Notes under the pieces: generated by a model
The model's input: only the letters and a program-made list of their open reading frames with translations
Told to the model about the DNA's origin: nothing
Databases searched by the model: none
NCBI GenBank assembly: GCA_937959275.1
Contig: CALGLU010000031.1
Location: forward strand, 1-64,000
Length of the DNA: 64,000 nucleotides
Source of the DNA: an uncultured Saprospiraceae bacterium
GTDB taxonomy: Bacteria > Bacteroidota > Bacteroidia > Chitinophagales > Saprospiraceae
Direction of reading: 5' to 3'
Program-made: the position numbers and the translations under genes
In this document: one piece after another, positions 8,870 through 18,823 of the stretch
How positions within the stretch are numbered: position 1 is the stretch's first letter
How the letters are laid out: each line of letters starts with the position of its first letter

Positions 8870-9679
8870 ATGGATAAATTAGGAAGATACGTTGACCTTG
8901 CTATCGATTTTGCCCCAAAATTAGCGTTGGCACTTATTGTTTTAATTGTAGGCTTTTATATCATAGGCAAAATTATCAAGTTTGTCAATGACAAATTAAT
9001 AGCATCTAATTTTGATAAGAGTTTAGCTCCATTTTTGACATCTGTCCTTTCTGTCTTATTAAAAGTTTTATTGTTATTCAGTGTGGCAGAGATGGTTGGT
9101 ATTAAGACCACTTCGTTCGTGGCTTTATTAGCTGCTGCGGGATTTGCGATTGGGATGGCGCTGCAGGGCAGTCTGGGTAATTTTGCTTCAGGTGTGTTGC
9201 TCTTATTATTTCGACCATACGTCGTAGGTGATTTGATTGAAGTCGATGGTCAGAAAGGTTGGGTTAAAGAGATTCAAATATTCAACACAATCGTAAAAAC
9301 AGTAACGAATCAAAATGCCATTATTCCAAATAGTAAATTGACTTCGGATACCATTATCAATCATAGTTCCAATGGAAATATTAGAGTGGATTTATTCTTT
9401 TCTATTCCTTATGAAGAACATTTTGATCATGTGGAAAAGGCTGTTTTGGAAGAACTAAAAAACGTGCCTCATATTCTCACAGATCCTGCGGCATCTCTAG
9501 GCATTGAAGAATTTGAGTCTCACAATATCAAAGTCGGCTTATTTATGAATACTGATCCTGCACATTATTGGGATGTGTATTACGCCGCAAACCTGGCGAT
9601 CAAACGTGCGCTTGGTAAGAATAATATTAAGATGGCTTACTCAGAAGGGATTGAGTTGGGGCCTATTGGGAATAATTAA
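8870..9679 (+). CDS. Small-conductance mechanosensitive channel (MscS family)
   Basis: A 269-residue inner-membrane protein that opens on membrane tension to release solutes during hypo-osmotic shock. It has three hydrophobic segments in the first 110 residues; the pore helix region reads GFAIGMALQGSLGNFASGVLLLLFRPYVVGD, the typical MscS Gly/Ala-packed TM3. The beta domain (GWVKEIQIFNTIVKT...NAIIPNSKL) and the alpha/beta C-terminal domain follow. Length is that of minimal MscS proteins. It follows the reductase gene by about 80 nt in the same direction, but no functional link is evident. Confidence 0.9.
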   Translation: MDKLGRYVDLAIDFAPKLALALIVLIVGFYIIGKIIKFVNDKLIASNFDKSLAPFLTSVLSVLLKVLLLFSVAEMVGIKTTSFVALLAAAGFAIGMALQGSLGNFASGVLLLLFRPYVVGDLIEVDGQKGWVKEIQIFNTIVKTVTNQNAIIPNSKLTSDTIINHSSNGNIRVDLFFSIPYEEHFDHVEKAVLEELKNVPHILTDPAASLGIEEFESHNIKVGLFMNTDPAHYWDVYYAANLAIKRALGKNNIKMAYSEGIELGPIGNN

Positions 9680-9857
9680 TTCGATTAAAAGTATGTCTCC
9701 CTCTATAGTCGGGTGATGATTTAACTTATCTGGTATTTGTAAATTCAACTTCCTTAGTTAATCTATATACAACGTAATTAAAGTGATCGATTTAGTAAGG
9801 TTTATGTAGGTAAACTACCCGTTATATTATATATTAAAGGTCAATGTAAATGGCTTA

Positions 9858-12800
9858 TTGTATAACGAGATCTTGGTAAATTACAAACAGATATTAAAAA
9901 ATGAATTCCCTTCTACCATTCGAAGAAGAGGACAAAAACTCTATGATGCAAGTGCCGTCAGAGCAATACACATAGATGTAGAAGATAACAGTATCACAGG
10001 AGCGGTACAAGGTGGTAAACGTTATAAACAAGAGATCAAATTCACCGAAGACTTGAATCAGATTCTCTTTGCGCACTGCACCTGTCCTTATGGAGAATAT
10101 TGTAAACATCAAGCTGCTCTGCTCTATATGGCAAAAAGCAAGATCGAAAGTAATGATGATCAAGATAAAGAGTTAATCAGTAAACGAAATGGCCAAAAAA
10201 AAGCCAAAACAGCTAAAAAGCGAAGCAGCAAAAAGGGGCTTCCAAAAGCAGTAAGTAGATCCGAATTCATTGCACTTCCTTATACTCGATTCAATGAATT
10301 ATTCAACCAATATTGCAATAAGAGGAATAGAATTTTGGGAGCCTCTATTTCTTCTGAACTTTCAGTTAATGCACAGTACCAATTAGTGGTAACGCTTTAT
10401 AAAAGCGAATACTGGCGGAATGAGAAGGAATATTTATGCCATGTTGAAATCAAAACCTTAGAACTTAATCATATCCATATTCGGTGTTCTATCTGTGAAG
10501 AGAAAGACAAATTTCTGTGTGGTCATATGCAAATCGCCCTAAACGAAATCAAGGATATGGATAGAATTCAATTGCTTGAAAGCGCTCAATCACACGTTAA
10601 GGGATTGTATGCAAAGGCCGCGAAGAGCTTGTCACTATCAGTTGCTAATTTCAGTAAGCACTTTTCCGTTATTATCCAGTATGGACAGATCTATGTAAAA
10701 TCGAATGATCAAAATGTGATCCTGAATACTGATCACTTCTCTTTCATTAACATTGACAGCTCAAATGATAAACAATATGCTATTGAGCTTTCTAATGTTG
10801 CTTTAAAGGAAGCTAGTCTCACATATGCCATCCAATGGCTAGGCTCTGAATCAATAAATATAGTTGATCTCATAAGTGGTAAAATTAGAAAACGAGATGG
10901 TGTCATTAAGACTCAGATTCAAGAAGGAGGTGATGCAAGCAAGTTGCCACAGCATCTCAGAGAAATGTACAAAGTCTTAAGCTCTCTGGAGAGTGACTAC
11001 GACTTTACAGAATCAGAGTTTACTTATTATAACAACGTACATCAAGTCTTATTAAAACAGCATGACACACTTACCTTAGACAAGCACTATTACTATGACG
11101 ATAATGCGATAGGATCCTACTACGAAACCAAAAAGAAGGCTAAATATTTCAAACATTTCACATTTAAAAAGGAGTTAGTTGACCTCAAGGCAATCGTGTC
11201 TGTAAAAGATGGGCTCTATCACCTAACATTTATACTTATCATTGATGATACGCCTTTAAGCATCGACCAAATGGCATTCTTTAATAAGCTATTCTTAGTA
11301 ATTGGTGAAGAAGCTTATATTTTCTTCAATCATGATATATACTATCTATTAAGAGAAATTATCAAAGCACCAAGTCTTTCTTTCTTACCACGAGATAAAG
11401 ACCTCCTAGTCGAACAGATAGCTAGGCTAAAACATAAAATCGATTTTGATATTGATCCGAATCTAGCGATCAAAACGACAATTCTATCAAATACAAATAA
11501 ATCACTTTTCTTGACTCAGCAAGAAAATACAATTTTCATAGAACCTAAGCTAAGTAGTGAAGACAATTCGATTGCTATTCTGGATGAAGACTTTCAAGCT
11601 GCAAATGAAGCAGTCATCGAAATCGATAAGCAAGAACGAAGTGAATTTATAAAAGAGATCAAATCCCTACACCCTGATTTCTCAACCCAGGTCCATGAGT
11701 TTAGCTTCTTATTTTTGAATACAAATCAATTCATAGAAGACCTATGGTTTTATGACTTCTACGAAAAGTGTAAGGTCTATGGCATTGAAGTCTTTGGACA
11801 GGAGAATCTTAATGATTTTAATTATAGTCGACATAGACCCAAAATTACATCCAGCATTAAGTCTGGCATAGATTGGTTTGATGTTGATGTATCTATGAGT
11901 TTTGGCGATCAAGACATATCTAATAAGGCATGGATCAATGCCATTAAGTCTAATGAGAGATTTATCAAATTAGATGATGGAAGCCAGGGTGTGATCCCTC
12001 AAGAATGGTTTGATAAATTAAAACATATCCATACGAATACAGAACTCATTAAAGGTGAACTCAAAATATCTAAGTTCAATTTTAATCTTATCGATCAATT
12101 ATTCGAGGATATAGATGATGAAACCACGCTATTGGAAATCGCTAAGAAACGAGCAAGAATTGATGCGATCAAATCGACGGATACCAAAAAAAAGAAAGCC
12201 ATCCCGAAAGCGATAACCGCCTCTCTAAGACCCTATCAACATCAGGGATATAACTGGCTATGCTTTCTGCACGAGAGTGGCTTTGGAGGAATTCTAGCAG
12301 ATGATATGGGGCTAGGTAAGACCTTGCAAGTGCTGTGTATACTTGCATACGCAGTAAAGAAAAAATCGACTCCAAACCTCATCATTGTCCCCAGATCATT
12401 ATTATTTAACTGGGCTAAAGAAATCGAAAAATTCGCTGTTGCATTACATTATGTCGTACACCATGGCCCCAATCGCGCTAGATCAAGTCTTGACTCCATA
12501 ACAGATAGAAAGATCATCATCAGCACATACGACACAGTCGCATCCGATATCATTTTATTTCAAGATATAGAGTTTAATTACGTCGTACTAGACGAATCCC
12601 AAGCCATTAAGAATCCATCATCTAAGCGATATAAGGCGATGAGATTACTGCAAGCCAAGCACAGGTTGACTATGACTGGTACGCCTATTGAGAATAACAC
12701 ATTTGACCTATACGCCCAGATGAGTTTTGTGAATCCCGGTTGTTTTGGTTCTGCTAAAAAATTCAAAGAACGATACAGCACACCTATCGATGTCAACGGA

Positions 12801-13601
12801 GATGCAGACGCCGCTCAGATGCTCAAGCAAATGATATATCCCTTCTTACTACGTCGAACCAAAGAGCAAGTCGCAACGGATCTACCAGAAAAGACTGAAT
12901 CGATTATCTACTGTGAGATGCCAAAAGACCAACGAAAAAAATATGAAGAACTCAAGAAAGCCATAAAACAAGATGTCTACAAGATGATCAAAGAAGATGG
13001 CTTAAAACGATCGAGGTTTAAAATCCTAGAAGGCCTATTGAGACTCCGACAAATGTGCAACTCTCCAAAAATACTGGAAGCAAACAGCCAGACATCATCA
13101 GCAAAAATTGAAAAAATAGAAGAATTGTTGAGCGAAGATTTAGCAGGAAAAAATGTCTTAATTTTTTCACAATTCGTGAGTATGTTGACCATTATCAAGG
13201 ACTCTCTCGTCAAGCTCAATAAAAAATTCGCCTATCTCGATGGCCAGACTAGAGATCGAGAAAAAGCAGTCAATGAATTCTTAGATGACGATAGCTGTCA
13301 GGTGTTTTTAATTTCACTAAAAGCTGGAAATACGGGCCTTAATCTTACAAAGGCAGACTACGTATTCATCGTTGATCCCTGGTGGAATCCAGCTGTAGAA
13401 GCCCAGGCGATCGACAGGACTCACCGCATCGGGCAAGTTAAGCAAGTCTTCGCTTACAGGCTCATCTGCAAAGACACGATCGAAGAAAAGATCATGGCCT
13501 TAAAGGACAAGAAGCGAAAAGTAGCGAGCGACATTATCAGTATCGATGATCAGCAATTTAAGAGTATGGACAAGAAGCAGATTTTGAATTTGTTTGAGTG
13601 A
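9858..13601 (+). CDS. SNF2-family DNA-dependent ATPase with two SWIM zinc motifs
   Basis: A 1247-residue chromatin-remodeller-like translocase. Two SWIM-type zinc motifs occur near the N-terminus: CTCPYGEYCKH (about residues 74-84) and CSICEEKDKFLCGH (about 209-222). A long central region without known motifs is followed by the SF2 core: DDMGLGKT (about 815), LDESQ (about 911, the DEAx box), LTMTGTPIENN, FSQFVSML, NTGLNLTKADYVF and DRTHRIGQ (about 1187). The start is a TTG; no in-frame ATG or GTG lies upstream and the next Met is well inside the first zinc motif region. The role is probably in transcription or DNA repair; this family is widespread in Bacteroidota. It is followed 240 nt later by the NUDIX-helicase pair. 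Confidence 0.88.
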   Translation: MYNEILVNYKQILKNEFPSTIRRRGQKLYDASAVRAIHIDVEDNSITGAVQGGKRYKQEIKFTEDLNQILFAHCTCPYGEYCKHQAALLYMAKSKIESNDDQDKELISKRNGQKKAKTAKKRSSKKGLPKAVSRSEFIALPYTRFNELFNQYCNKRNRILGASISSELSVNAQYQLVVTLYKSEYWRNEKEYLCHVEIKTLELNHIHIRCSICEEKDKFLCGHMQIALNEIKDMDRIQLLESAQSHVKGLYAKAAKSLSLSVANFSKHFSVIIQYGQIYVKSNDQNVILNTDHFSFINIDSSNDKQYAIELSNVALKEASLTYAIQWLGSESINIVDLISGKIRKRDGVIKTQIQEGGDASKLPQHLREMYKVLSSLESDYDFTESEFTYYNNVHQVLLKQHDTLTLDKHYYYDDNAIGSYYETKKKAKYFKHFTFKKELVDLKAIVSVKDGLYHLTFILIIDDTPLSIDQMAFFNKLFLVIGEEAYIFFNHDIYYLLREIIKAPSLSFLPRDKDLLVEQIARLKHKIDFDIDPNLAIKTTILSNTNKSLFLTQQENTIFIEPKLSSEDNSIAILDEDFQAANEAVIEIDKQERSEFIKEIKSLHPDFSTQVHEFSFLFLNTNQFIEDLWFYDFYEKCKVYGIEVFGQENLNDFNYSRHRPKITSSIKSGIDWFDVDVSMSFGDQDISNKAWINAIKSNERFIKLDDGSQGVIPQEWFDKLKHIHTNTELIKGELKISKFNFNLIDQLFEDIDDETTLLEIAKKRARIDAIKSTDTKKKKAIPKAITASLRPYQHQGYNWLCFLHESGFGGILADDMGLGKTLQVLCILAYAVKKKSTPNLIIVPRSLLFNWAKEIEKFAVALHYVVHHGPNRARSSLDSITDRKIIISTYDTVASDIILFQDIEFNYVVLDESQAIKNPSSKRYKAMRLLQAKHRLTMTGTPIENNTFDLYAQMSFVNPGCFGSAKKFKERYSTPIDVNGDADAAQMLKQMIYPFLLRRTKEQVATDLPEKTESIIYCEMPKDQRKKYEELKKAIKQDVYKMIKEDGLKRSRFKILEGLLRLRQMCNSPKILEANSQTSSAKIEKIEELLSEDLAGKNVLIFSQFVSMLTIIKDSLVKLNKKFAYLDGQTRDREKAVNEFLDDDSCQVFLISLKAGNTGLNLTKADYVFIVDPWWNPAVEAQAIDRTHRIGQVKQVFAYRLICKDTIEEKIMALKDKKRKVASDIISIDDQQFKSMDKKQILNLFE

Positions 13602-13840
13602 TGTTGTTATTTTATTTTACTGGTCTGACATTAAGGAAATCTTGGGATGGTCTAATACATTTGGTTAGCCGGGCGGATCAAACGTCAGAAGACGGGATAA
13701 TGTTTTCAGGATTATAAGGAGGAATTATTTATTATGCTTACTTTGAGAATAGATATTTAATTGATTTTTCTATACAGATTTATTGTTCAGACATAGTTTT
13801 TGTAATTCACTTTACATATCTCCAATCACATTAATACATC

Positions 13841-14251
13841 ATGAATGAGATCGTACTAAATGTCGCATGTGCTGTTATCATATCTGAAAGTAAGATTCTT
13901 ATTGTCAGAAAAGGTCCCTTGATGAAGATGGCAGGCAAATATGAATTCCCTGGTGGGAAAATTGAAAATAATGAATCAGAAGAAGATTGTATAAAAAGAG
14001 AGATTAAGGAGGAGTTAGGGATTAAGGTTGTCGTTTTAAAAAGATTGATTCCAACTTTTTATAAATATGAAAGCTCATCTGTACACTTAATCCCTTTTTT
14101 ATGCTCGCAAACAGATGGACAAATTACTTTGACTGAACATGACGTATTCCATTGGGTAGACCCGCATTTATTAAAAGATTATGATTGGTGTGATGCGGAT
14201 ATTGCTATCTGTGAGCAAGTAATGAATTTAGATTTAGCATTATGGAGATAG
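13841..14251 (+). CDS. NUDIX hydrolase, MutT-like (deoxy)nucleoside triphosphate pyrophosphohydrolase
   Basis: 136 residues with a full Nudix box (G-x5-E-x7-REUxEExGU) starting at GGKIENNESEEDCIKREI and ending KEELGI, and an FPGG entry, as in MutT/8-oxo-dGTPase-type enzymes that hydrolyse NTPs to NMP and pyrophosphate. Its last 10 nt overlap the start of the downstream PLD-helicase gene, which suggests translational coupling and a joint function. The substrate cannot be read from sequence. Confidence 0.88.
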   Translation: MNEIVLNVACAVIISESKILIVRKGPLMKMAGKYEFPGGKIENNESEEDCIKREIKEELGIKVVVLKRLIPTFYKYESSSVHLIPFLCSQTDGQITLTEHDVFHWVDPHLLKDYDWCDADIAICEQVMNLDLALWR

Positions 14252-17200
14252 GATTATATGAGGAATTGGTGAGCAAGTTGGTTTACAACAAGATGAAATC
14301 ACTAGACCAGAAGCAATACTTTTTTCTTGATAAAAATTTGGAGGAAGAAGAGGCTTCACGGTTTTTGTCTAATCATCTACTTAAGTTACTTACGCTCGTC
14401 CTTGATTTACAATCAGGTAAAGAGAAGATTGTTGAGAAAATTATACTTGCGAATAAGATAATTAAATTCATTGCAGAAGAGGTAGATGATTCAACACTTG
14501 AAGCTAATCTTGTGGAAACCGAAGGGAAAATATTACTGGCGGTATATGAGCGAATGAATGAAGAGTTACCTATTCTAGCTACAAGGATTAAAGAGATTAT
14601 GCCTTACTCTCGACTTTCACAAAGTGAATTATTTACAGGTAATAATCTTGGAGTTTCGTTGGATAGCGAAATGAAAAAGGAAATTTCTTCCAGTAATGAA
14701 ATTTGGATCTTAGTGTCGTTTATTCGATTTTCTGGGATAAGAATATTCCAAAAGGAATTGTCAGACTTTACAAACAAAGGAGGCAAGCTCAAAGTAATCA
14801 CCACTTCTTATATGGGGGCAACTGACATCAAGGCAATCAAGTTCTTATCAAGTTTGAAAAATTCGGAAATTAAAATTTCCTATAACACAACTAACGAAAG
14901 ACTACATGCCAAGGCATATCTTTTTCTTCGTAATACTGGCTTTGATACGGGATATATAGGCTCTTCAAATATATCACACTCCGCCTTGACAAATGGTTTG
15001 GAGTGGAATATTAAAATTACAACTCAAGAAGTTTCCCATCTAATAGAGAAGTTTAAAAAAACCTTTGGTTCTTATTGGCTGAGCAAAGATTTTGAACTGT
15101 TCAGGCCAGGAATTGATGATGAGAAGTTTGCGCTAGCAATTAAAAGTGAACATAAATATGATACAGTTGACATCGCTAGCTTTTTTGATATTAAACCATA
15201 CACTTATCAGGCAGAAATTTTAGATGCTATACAGTCAGAACGAGAACTACATAATAATTATACAAATCTCATTGTAGCCGCTACAGGGACAGGGAAAACT
15301 GTGATTTCTGCTTTTGATTATAAAAGATTCAATAAAAGCAATAAACGGGCGAGGCTATTATTCGTTGCTCATAGAAAAGAAATACTACAACAAGGTCTTA
15401 GTAGGTTTAGAGGAATCCTTCGCGATAATAACTTTGGAGATCTTTGGGTAGATGGTATAGAGCCGACTCAATATGACCATCTTTTTGCGTCTGTTCAAAC
15501 ATTGAAAAATAGAATTGATGATCTTGAATTAGCTCCCGATCACTTTGATTATATCGTTATAGACGAAGTACATCATATCGCTGCTAGCAGCTACCGTCCA
15601 ATACTGCAAAAATTTTCTCCATCAGTACTAATTGGATTGACTGCAACGCCAGAAAGAAATGATGATGCTGATATTTTGGCAGACTTTAATGGTAAGATAA
15701 CTGCAGAGATTAGACTAACAGAGGCCCTCAATCGAAAACTCCTGTGCCCATTTCATTATTTTGGTATTTCAGATGTCATCGACCTAAGCCAAGCAAGGTG
15801 GCAAAACGGTAAATATGTACCTAGCGAACTGTCGAAGATCTATACACAAAATGACCAACGGGTAGGGAGCATCATTCAAAATTTAAATAAATATATCACG
15901 GATATCAATTCAGTAAAAGCTCTGTGCTTTTGTGTGACTAAGGAGCATGCCCAATATATGGCTGAAAAGTTTACATTAGCAAATCTCAAAGCAGACTATT
16001 TGGTCAGTGGTAATTCAAAGAAAACCGAAAGAAAACTAAAGCGGCAAAGACTAATCAGTGGACTAATAAATTACCTCTTTGTAGTAGATATATTCAATGA
16101 AGGAATAGATATTCCTGAAATAGATACCATTCTCTTTTTGAGACCTACGGAGAGTCTTACCGTATTTTTGCAACAACTTGGAAGAGGGCTAAGATTGTCA
16201 GAGGGTAAAGATTGTTTATCTGTGCTTGATTTTGTTGGCAACTCTCGACCTGAATATGATTATCAGACAAAGTTTAGAGCTCTAATAGGGAAGACGAATA
16301 CCTCAATTAAAAATGAACTCGAAAGTGATTTTCCGAGATTGCCATTAGGATGCTCTATTGTCTTAGAACGTGTTGCCAAGAAAAGCATCTTAGACAATAT
16401 CAAAAATGCAACAACTTATAGTCAGCATAGACTATGTCAGCTTATACAGAACTACAGCCTACATACAAACAGAAAATTGACTATTGCGAGTTTTATCGAC
16501 TTCTATAATGTGCCTTTGCAAATCATTTATAAAAGAGGTGGCTGGACAAAATTAATGATGGATGCCGGGAAAATAGAACCAACGGATGTAGACTATTTGA
16601 GGAATGTTGTGAGTGCTATACATAAGAAATGGCTTTCCTGTTCCTCCTATGCTTATTTCACATTTATAATTGATTTAGCCAATAATAATTTTAATATTAA
16701 ACTTCAAGATAGATCAGAAAATGATAAACTGATGGCTGCTATGCTGTACTATGATGTTTGGCAAGATCCTAAACTCTTTGCCAGTTTAGAAGACAGCATT
16801 AAAGCCATAGGTAAGCATCCCTATATAGTTGGAGAGATTCGACAGGTTGCTGTACTGCTCAGATCAAGAATTAGGACAATCGAAAAGCCCCTTAAACTCC
16901 CTTATAGTTGTCCCTTGAAGATACATGGCAGGTATACGAGGAGTCAAATTTTAGCGGCTTTTGGCGAGTCTACAATTAAGAAAAAAAGCTCAGCTAGAGA
17001 AGGCATATTGAATATCAAGACAAAGAAAACAGAATTGTTATTTGTCACTCTAGAAAAAACTGAGGAACATTACTCTCCATCAACATCGTATAATGACTAC
17101 GCTATTTCCGATAACTTATTTCATTGGCAATCACAAAATGCGACTAAGCCGTCATCTACAAAAGGTCAATCTTATATTCAACACAAGAAAGATAAAAAGT

Positions 17201-17385
17201 CAATTTTGTTATTTGTTAGAGAGAAAAACAAAGACGAATACGGTAACACCTACGGATTTGTATTATTAGGCAAGGTAAATTATATATCACATTATGGCTC
17301 ACAACCTATGAATATTGAATGGAAATTAGAAACTCAAATTCCTAGTTTCTTTTTGAAAGAGAGTGCTAAAATGGCATTAGGTTAA
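14242..17385 (+). CDS. PLD-nuclease/DEAD-box helicase (DUF3427-type domain order)
   Basis: A 1047-residue protein. After a helical N-terminus comes a PLD-type nuclease module: LHAKAYLF (HxK, about residue 221) with GSSNIS (about 239), so one HKD half-site is present. Then an SF2 helicase: AATGTGKT (about 347), IDEVHHI (about 440), LTATPER (about 466), EGIDIPEIDTILFLRPT and QQLGRGLR (about 643). The C-terminal 330 residues match my memory of DUF3427-type helicase tails (LLFVTLEK..., HWQSQN region). It overlaps the NUDIX gene by 10 nt. Likely roles are nucleic-acid repair or anti-phage defence; the sequence alone does not decide. Confidence 0.85.
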   Translation: MEIGLYEELVSKLVYNKMKSLDQKQYFFLDKNLEEEEASRFLSNHLLKLLTLVLDLQSGKEKIVEKIILANKIIKFIAEEVDDSTLEANLVETEGKILLAVYERMNEELPILATRIKEIMPYSRLSQSELFTGNNLGVSLDSEMKKEISSSNEIWILVSFIRFSGIRIFQKELSDFTNKGGKLKVITTSYMGATDIKAIKFLSSLKNSEIKISYNTTNERLHAKAYLFLRNTGFDTGYIGSSNISHSALTNGLEWNIKITTQEVSHLIEKFKKTFGSYWLSKDFELFRPGIDDEKFALAIKSEHKYDTVDIASFFDIKPYTYQAEILDAIQSERELHNNYTNLIVAATGTGKTVISAFDYKRFNKSNKRARLLFVAHRKEILQQGLSRFRGILRDNNFGDLWVDGIEPTQYDHLFASVQTLKNRIDDLELAPDHFDYIVIDEVHHIAASSYRPILQKFSPSVLIGLTATPERNDDADILADFNGKITAEIRLTEALNRKLLCPFHYFGISDVIDLSQARWQNGKYVPSELSKIYTQNDQRVGSIIQNLNKYITDINSVKALCFCVTKEHAQYMAEKFTLANLKADYLVSGNSKKTERKLKRQRLISGLINYLFVVDIFNEGIDIPEIDTILFLRPTESLTVFLQQLGRGLRLSEGKDCLSVLDFVGNSRPEYDYQTKFRALIGKTNTSIKNELESDFPRLPLGCSIVLERVAKKSILDNIKNATTYSQHRLCQLIQNYSLHTNRKLTIASFIDFYNVPLQIIYKRGGWTKLMMDAGKIEPTDVDYLRNVVSAIHKKWLSCSSYAYFTFIIDLANNNFNIKLQDRSENDKLMAAMLYYDVWQDPKLFASLEDSIKAIGKHPYIVGEIRQVAVLLRSRIRTIEKPLKLPYSCPLKIHGRYTRSQILAAFGESTIKKKSSAREGILNIKTKKTELLFVTLEKTEEHYSPSTSYNDYAISDNLFHWQSQNATKPSSTKGQSYIQHKKDKKSILLFVREKNKDEYGNTYGFVLLGKVNYISHYGSQPMNIEWKLETQIPSFFLKESAKMALG

Positions 17386-17386
17386 T

Positions 17387-17405
17387 TTTCAATTGGAAAT
17401 TGAAA
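17387..17405. terminator. Possible bidirectional stem-loop between convergent genes
   Basis: 8-bp arms TTTCAATT and AATTGAAA around GGA, in the 40-nt gap between the helicase stop and the cinA stop. It is AT-rich and without a strong T-run, so termination is plausible from position only. Confidence 0.35.
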
Positions 17406-17425
17406 TAGAGTTACGGTTTCTACCC

Positions 17426-18691
17426 CTAATATCGCCCCAACAAAAACTCCCGCACCATATTCAAAGCCACATTTGACGTATACTCAATATTCATCCGCCG
17501 ATCCTTACTAATCAATAGACGTTTCGTCACCTGCTCTTTCAGATTCCCACAGGCTAACCAAATCGTCCCCACTGGCTTGTCTGGCGTACCACCACCAGGC
17601 CCAGCGATCCCCGATATCGCGACACCCACATCAGCACCCGTCTGCTTAAGCACACCCAAAAGCATAGCGCTGACAACCTCCTCACTCACTGCTCCGTGTT
17701 CGATGAGAAGATCATGGGGGACAAACAAAAGCGATTCCTTCATCTCATAGCTATAGGCCACAATGCTCCCCGAATAATAGGCAGAAGAGCCTGGAATAGA
17801 TACGATTTTACTCGCGACTAATCCACCGGTACAGCTTTCAGCAGTGGTGATTGTCACACCTTTTGCCAAACAAAGCTCACCCAGCGCTTGCTCAAATGGT
17901 ATGTCATCGAATCCATACACATAGCGCGCCAACCGATCAGCAATTTGTTGTCCGAACGTCTCTATCTCATCATGCAAAGCTTGTTCATCTGCTCCCTTAC
18001 CCGTCAACCTAATCCTAACTTTCCCAAGACTGGGCAAAAAGGCAAGTTTGATATGTGCAGGCAATGTGGCTTCAATGTCATCGATCTCTTTGCTGAGCAC
18101 GGATTCTCCTTGTCCTACAGTCATGATGGTTTTATGGACAATCGAGATGTCTGATTGGTTTGCGAGAAGAGGGAGGACATGGTCCGTCATAATGGACTTC
18201 ATCTCGTAGGGTACACCTGGCATTGAGACGTACATTTTGCCATCTGATTTGATCAGCATGCCCGGCGCTGTGCCCATAGCATTTCTAAGCAATGCCACAT
18301 TAGCTGGCAGATAACATTGTTGTTTGTGTAAGTCAGTTGTCGATCGCCCTCTTTGGGAAAACAGACCTTGAATATGAGTCCATAAAGCTTCATTAAACAG
18401 GAGCTCCACATCAAAATAATCCGCAAGCGCTTCACATGTCAGATCATCTTTTGTTGGACCTAAACCACCTGTCATCAATACGATATCGGAAACAGCAGCG
18501 GCTTGATTTATGCCTATACGAATACCATCCATGGTGTCCTTAACAGAAATGATTTCATGGATTTCAATGCCAATCTTATTCAACTGTTGTCCTATCCAGG
18601 CTGAATTGGTATCGATGATTTGCCCGATCAATATCTCATCACCAATTGTAACTATGCTAGCTTTCATAAACTGATTTTCACTTTTCGACAT
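17426..18691 (-). CDS. cinA: CinA-family protein / nicotinamide-nucleotide amidase
   Basis: 421 residues in two domains. The N-terminal molybdopterin-binding-like domain begins ASIVTIGDEILIGQIIDTN and has LMTGGLGPTKDDLT. The C-terminal PncC-type amidase (about residues 255-415) has TTAESCTGGLVAS, YSGSIVAYS, GAVSEEV and AISGIAGPGGGTPDKPVGT, which carries out NMN deamidation in pyridine-nucleotide salvage. The given ATG adds eight residues (MSKSENQF) before an internal ATG at 18665-18667, where most CinA proteins begin (MKASIVTIGDE); that internal start is equally likely. Convergent with the PLD-helicase gene; birA lies 130 nt upstream on the same strand. Confidence 0.92.
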   Translation of the reverse strand: MSKSENQFMKASIVTIGDEILIGQIIDTNSAWIGQQLNKIGIEIHEIISVKDTMDGIRIGINQAAAVSDIVLMTGGLGPTKDDLTCEALADYFDVELLFNEALWTHIQGLFSQRGRSTTDLHKQQCYLPANVALLRNAMGTAPGMLIKSDGKMYVSMPGVPYEMKSIMTDHVLPLLANQSDISIVHKTIMTVGQGESVLSKEIDDIEATLPAHIKLAFLPSLGKVRIRLTGKGADEQALHDEIETFGQQIADRLARYVYGFDDIPFEQALGELCLAKGVTITTAESCTGGLVASKIVSIPGSSAYYSGSIVAYSYEMKESLLFVPHDLLIEHGAVSEEVVSAMLLGVLKQTGADVGVAISGIAGPGGGTPDKPVGTIWLACGNLKEQVTKRLLISKDRRMNIEYTSNVALNMVREFLLGRY

Positions 18692-18823
18692 TCCAAGTTC
18701 TTACAAACATCCTAAAAACCCGCTTTTGATGGTGTCACATGTTGCACTCAGGACATGTTAGTTCAAAATGTAGCTATGCGAATGTCTATAAAAAATTGCT
18801 TGGAGGTCAATTTTATATCGACT

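Noticed and set aside
13841-17385. Mokosh-type defence system
   Set aside because: Mokosh pairs a different helicase family with a PLD part in another order; here the PLD module is N-terminal to a DEAD-type helicase with a NUDIX partner.
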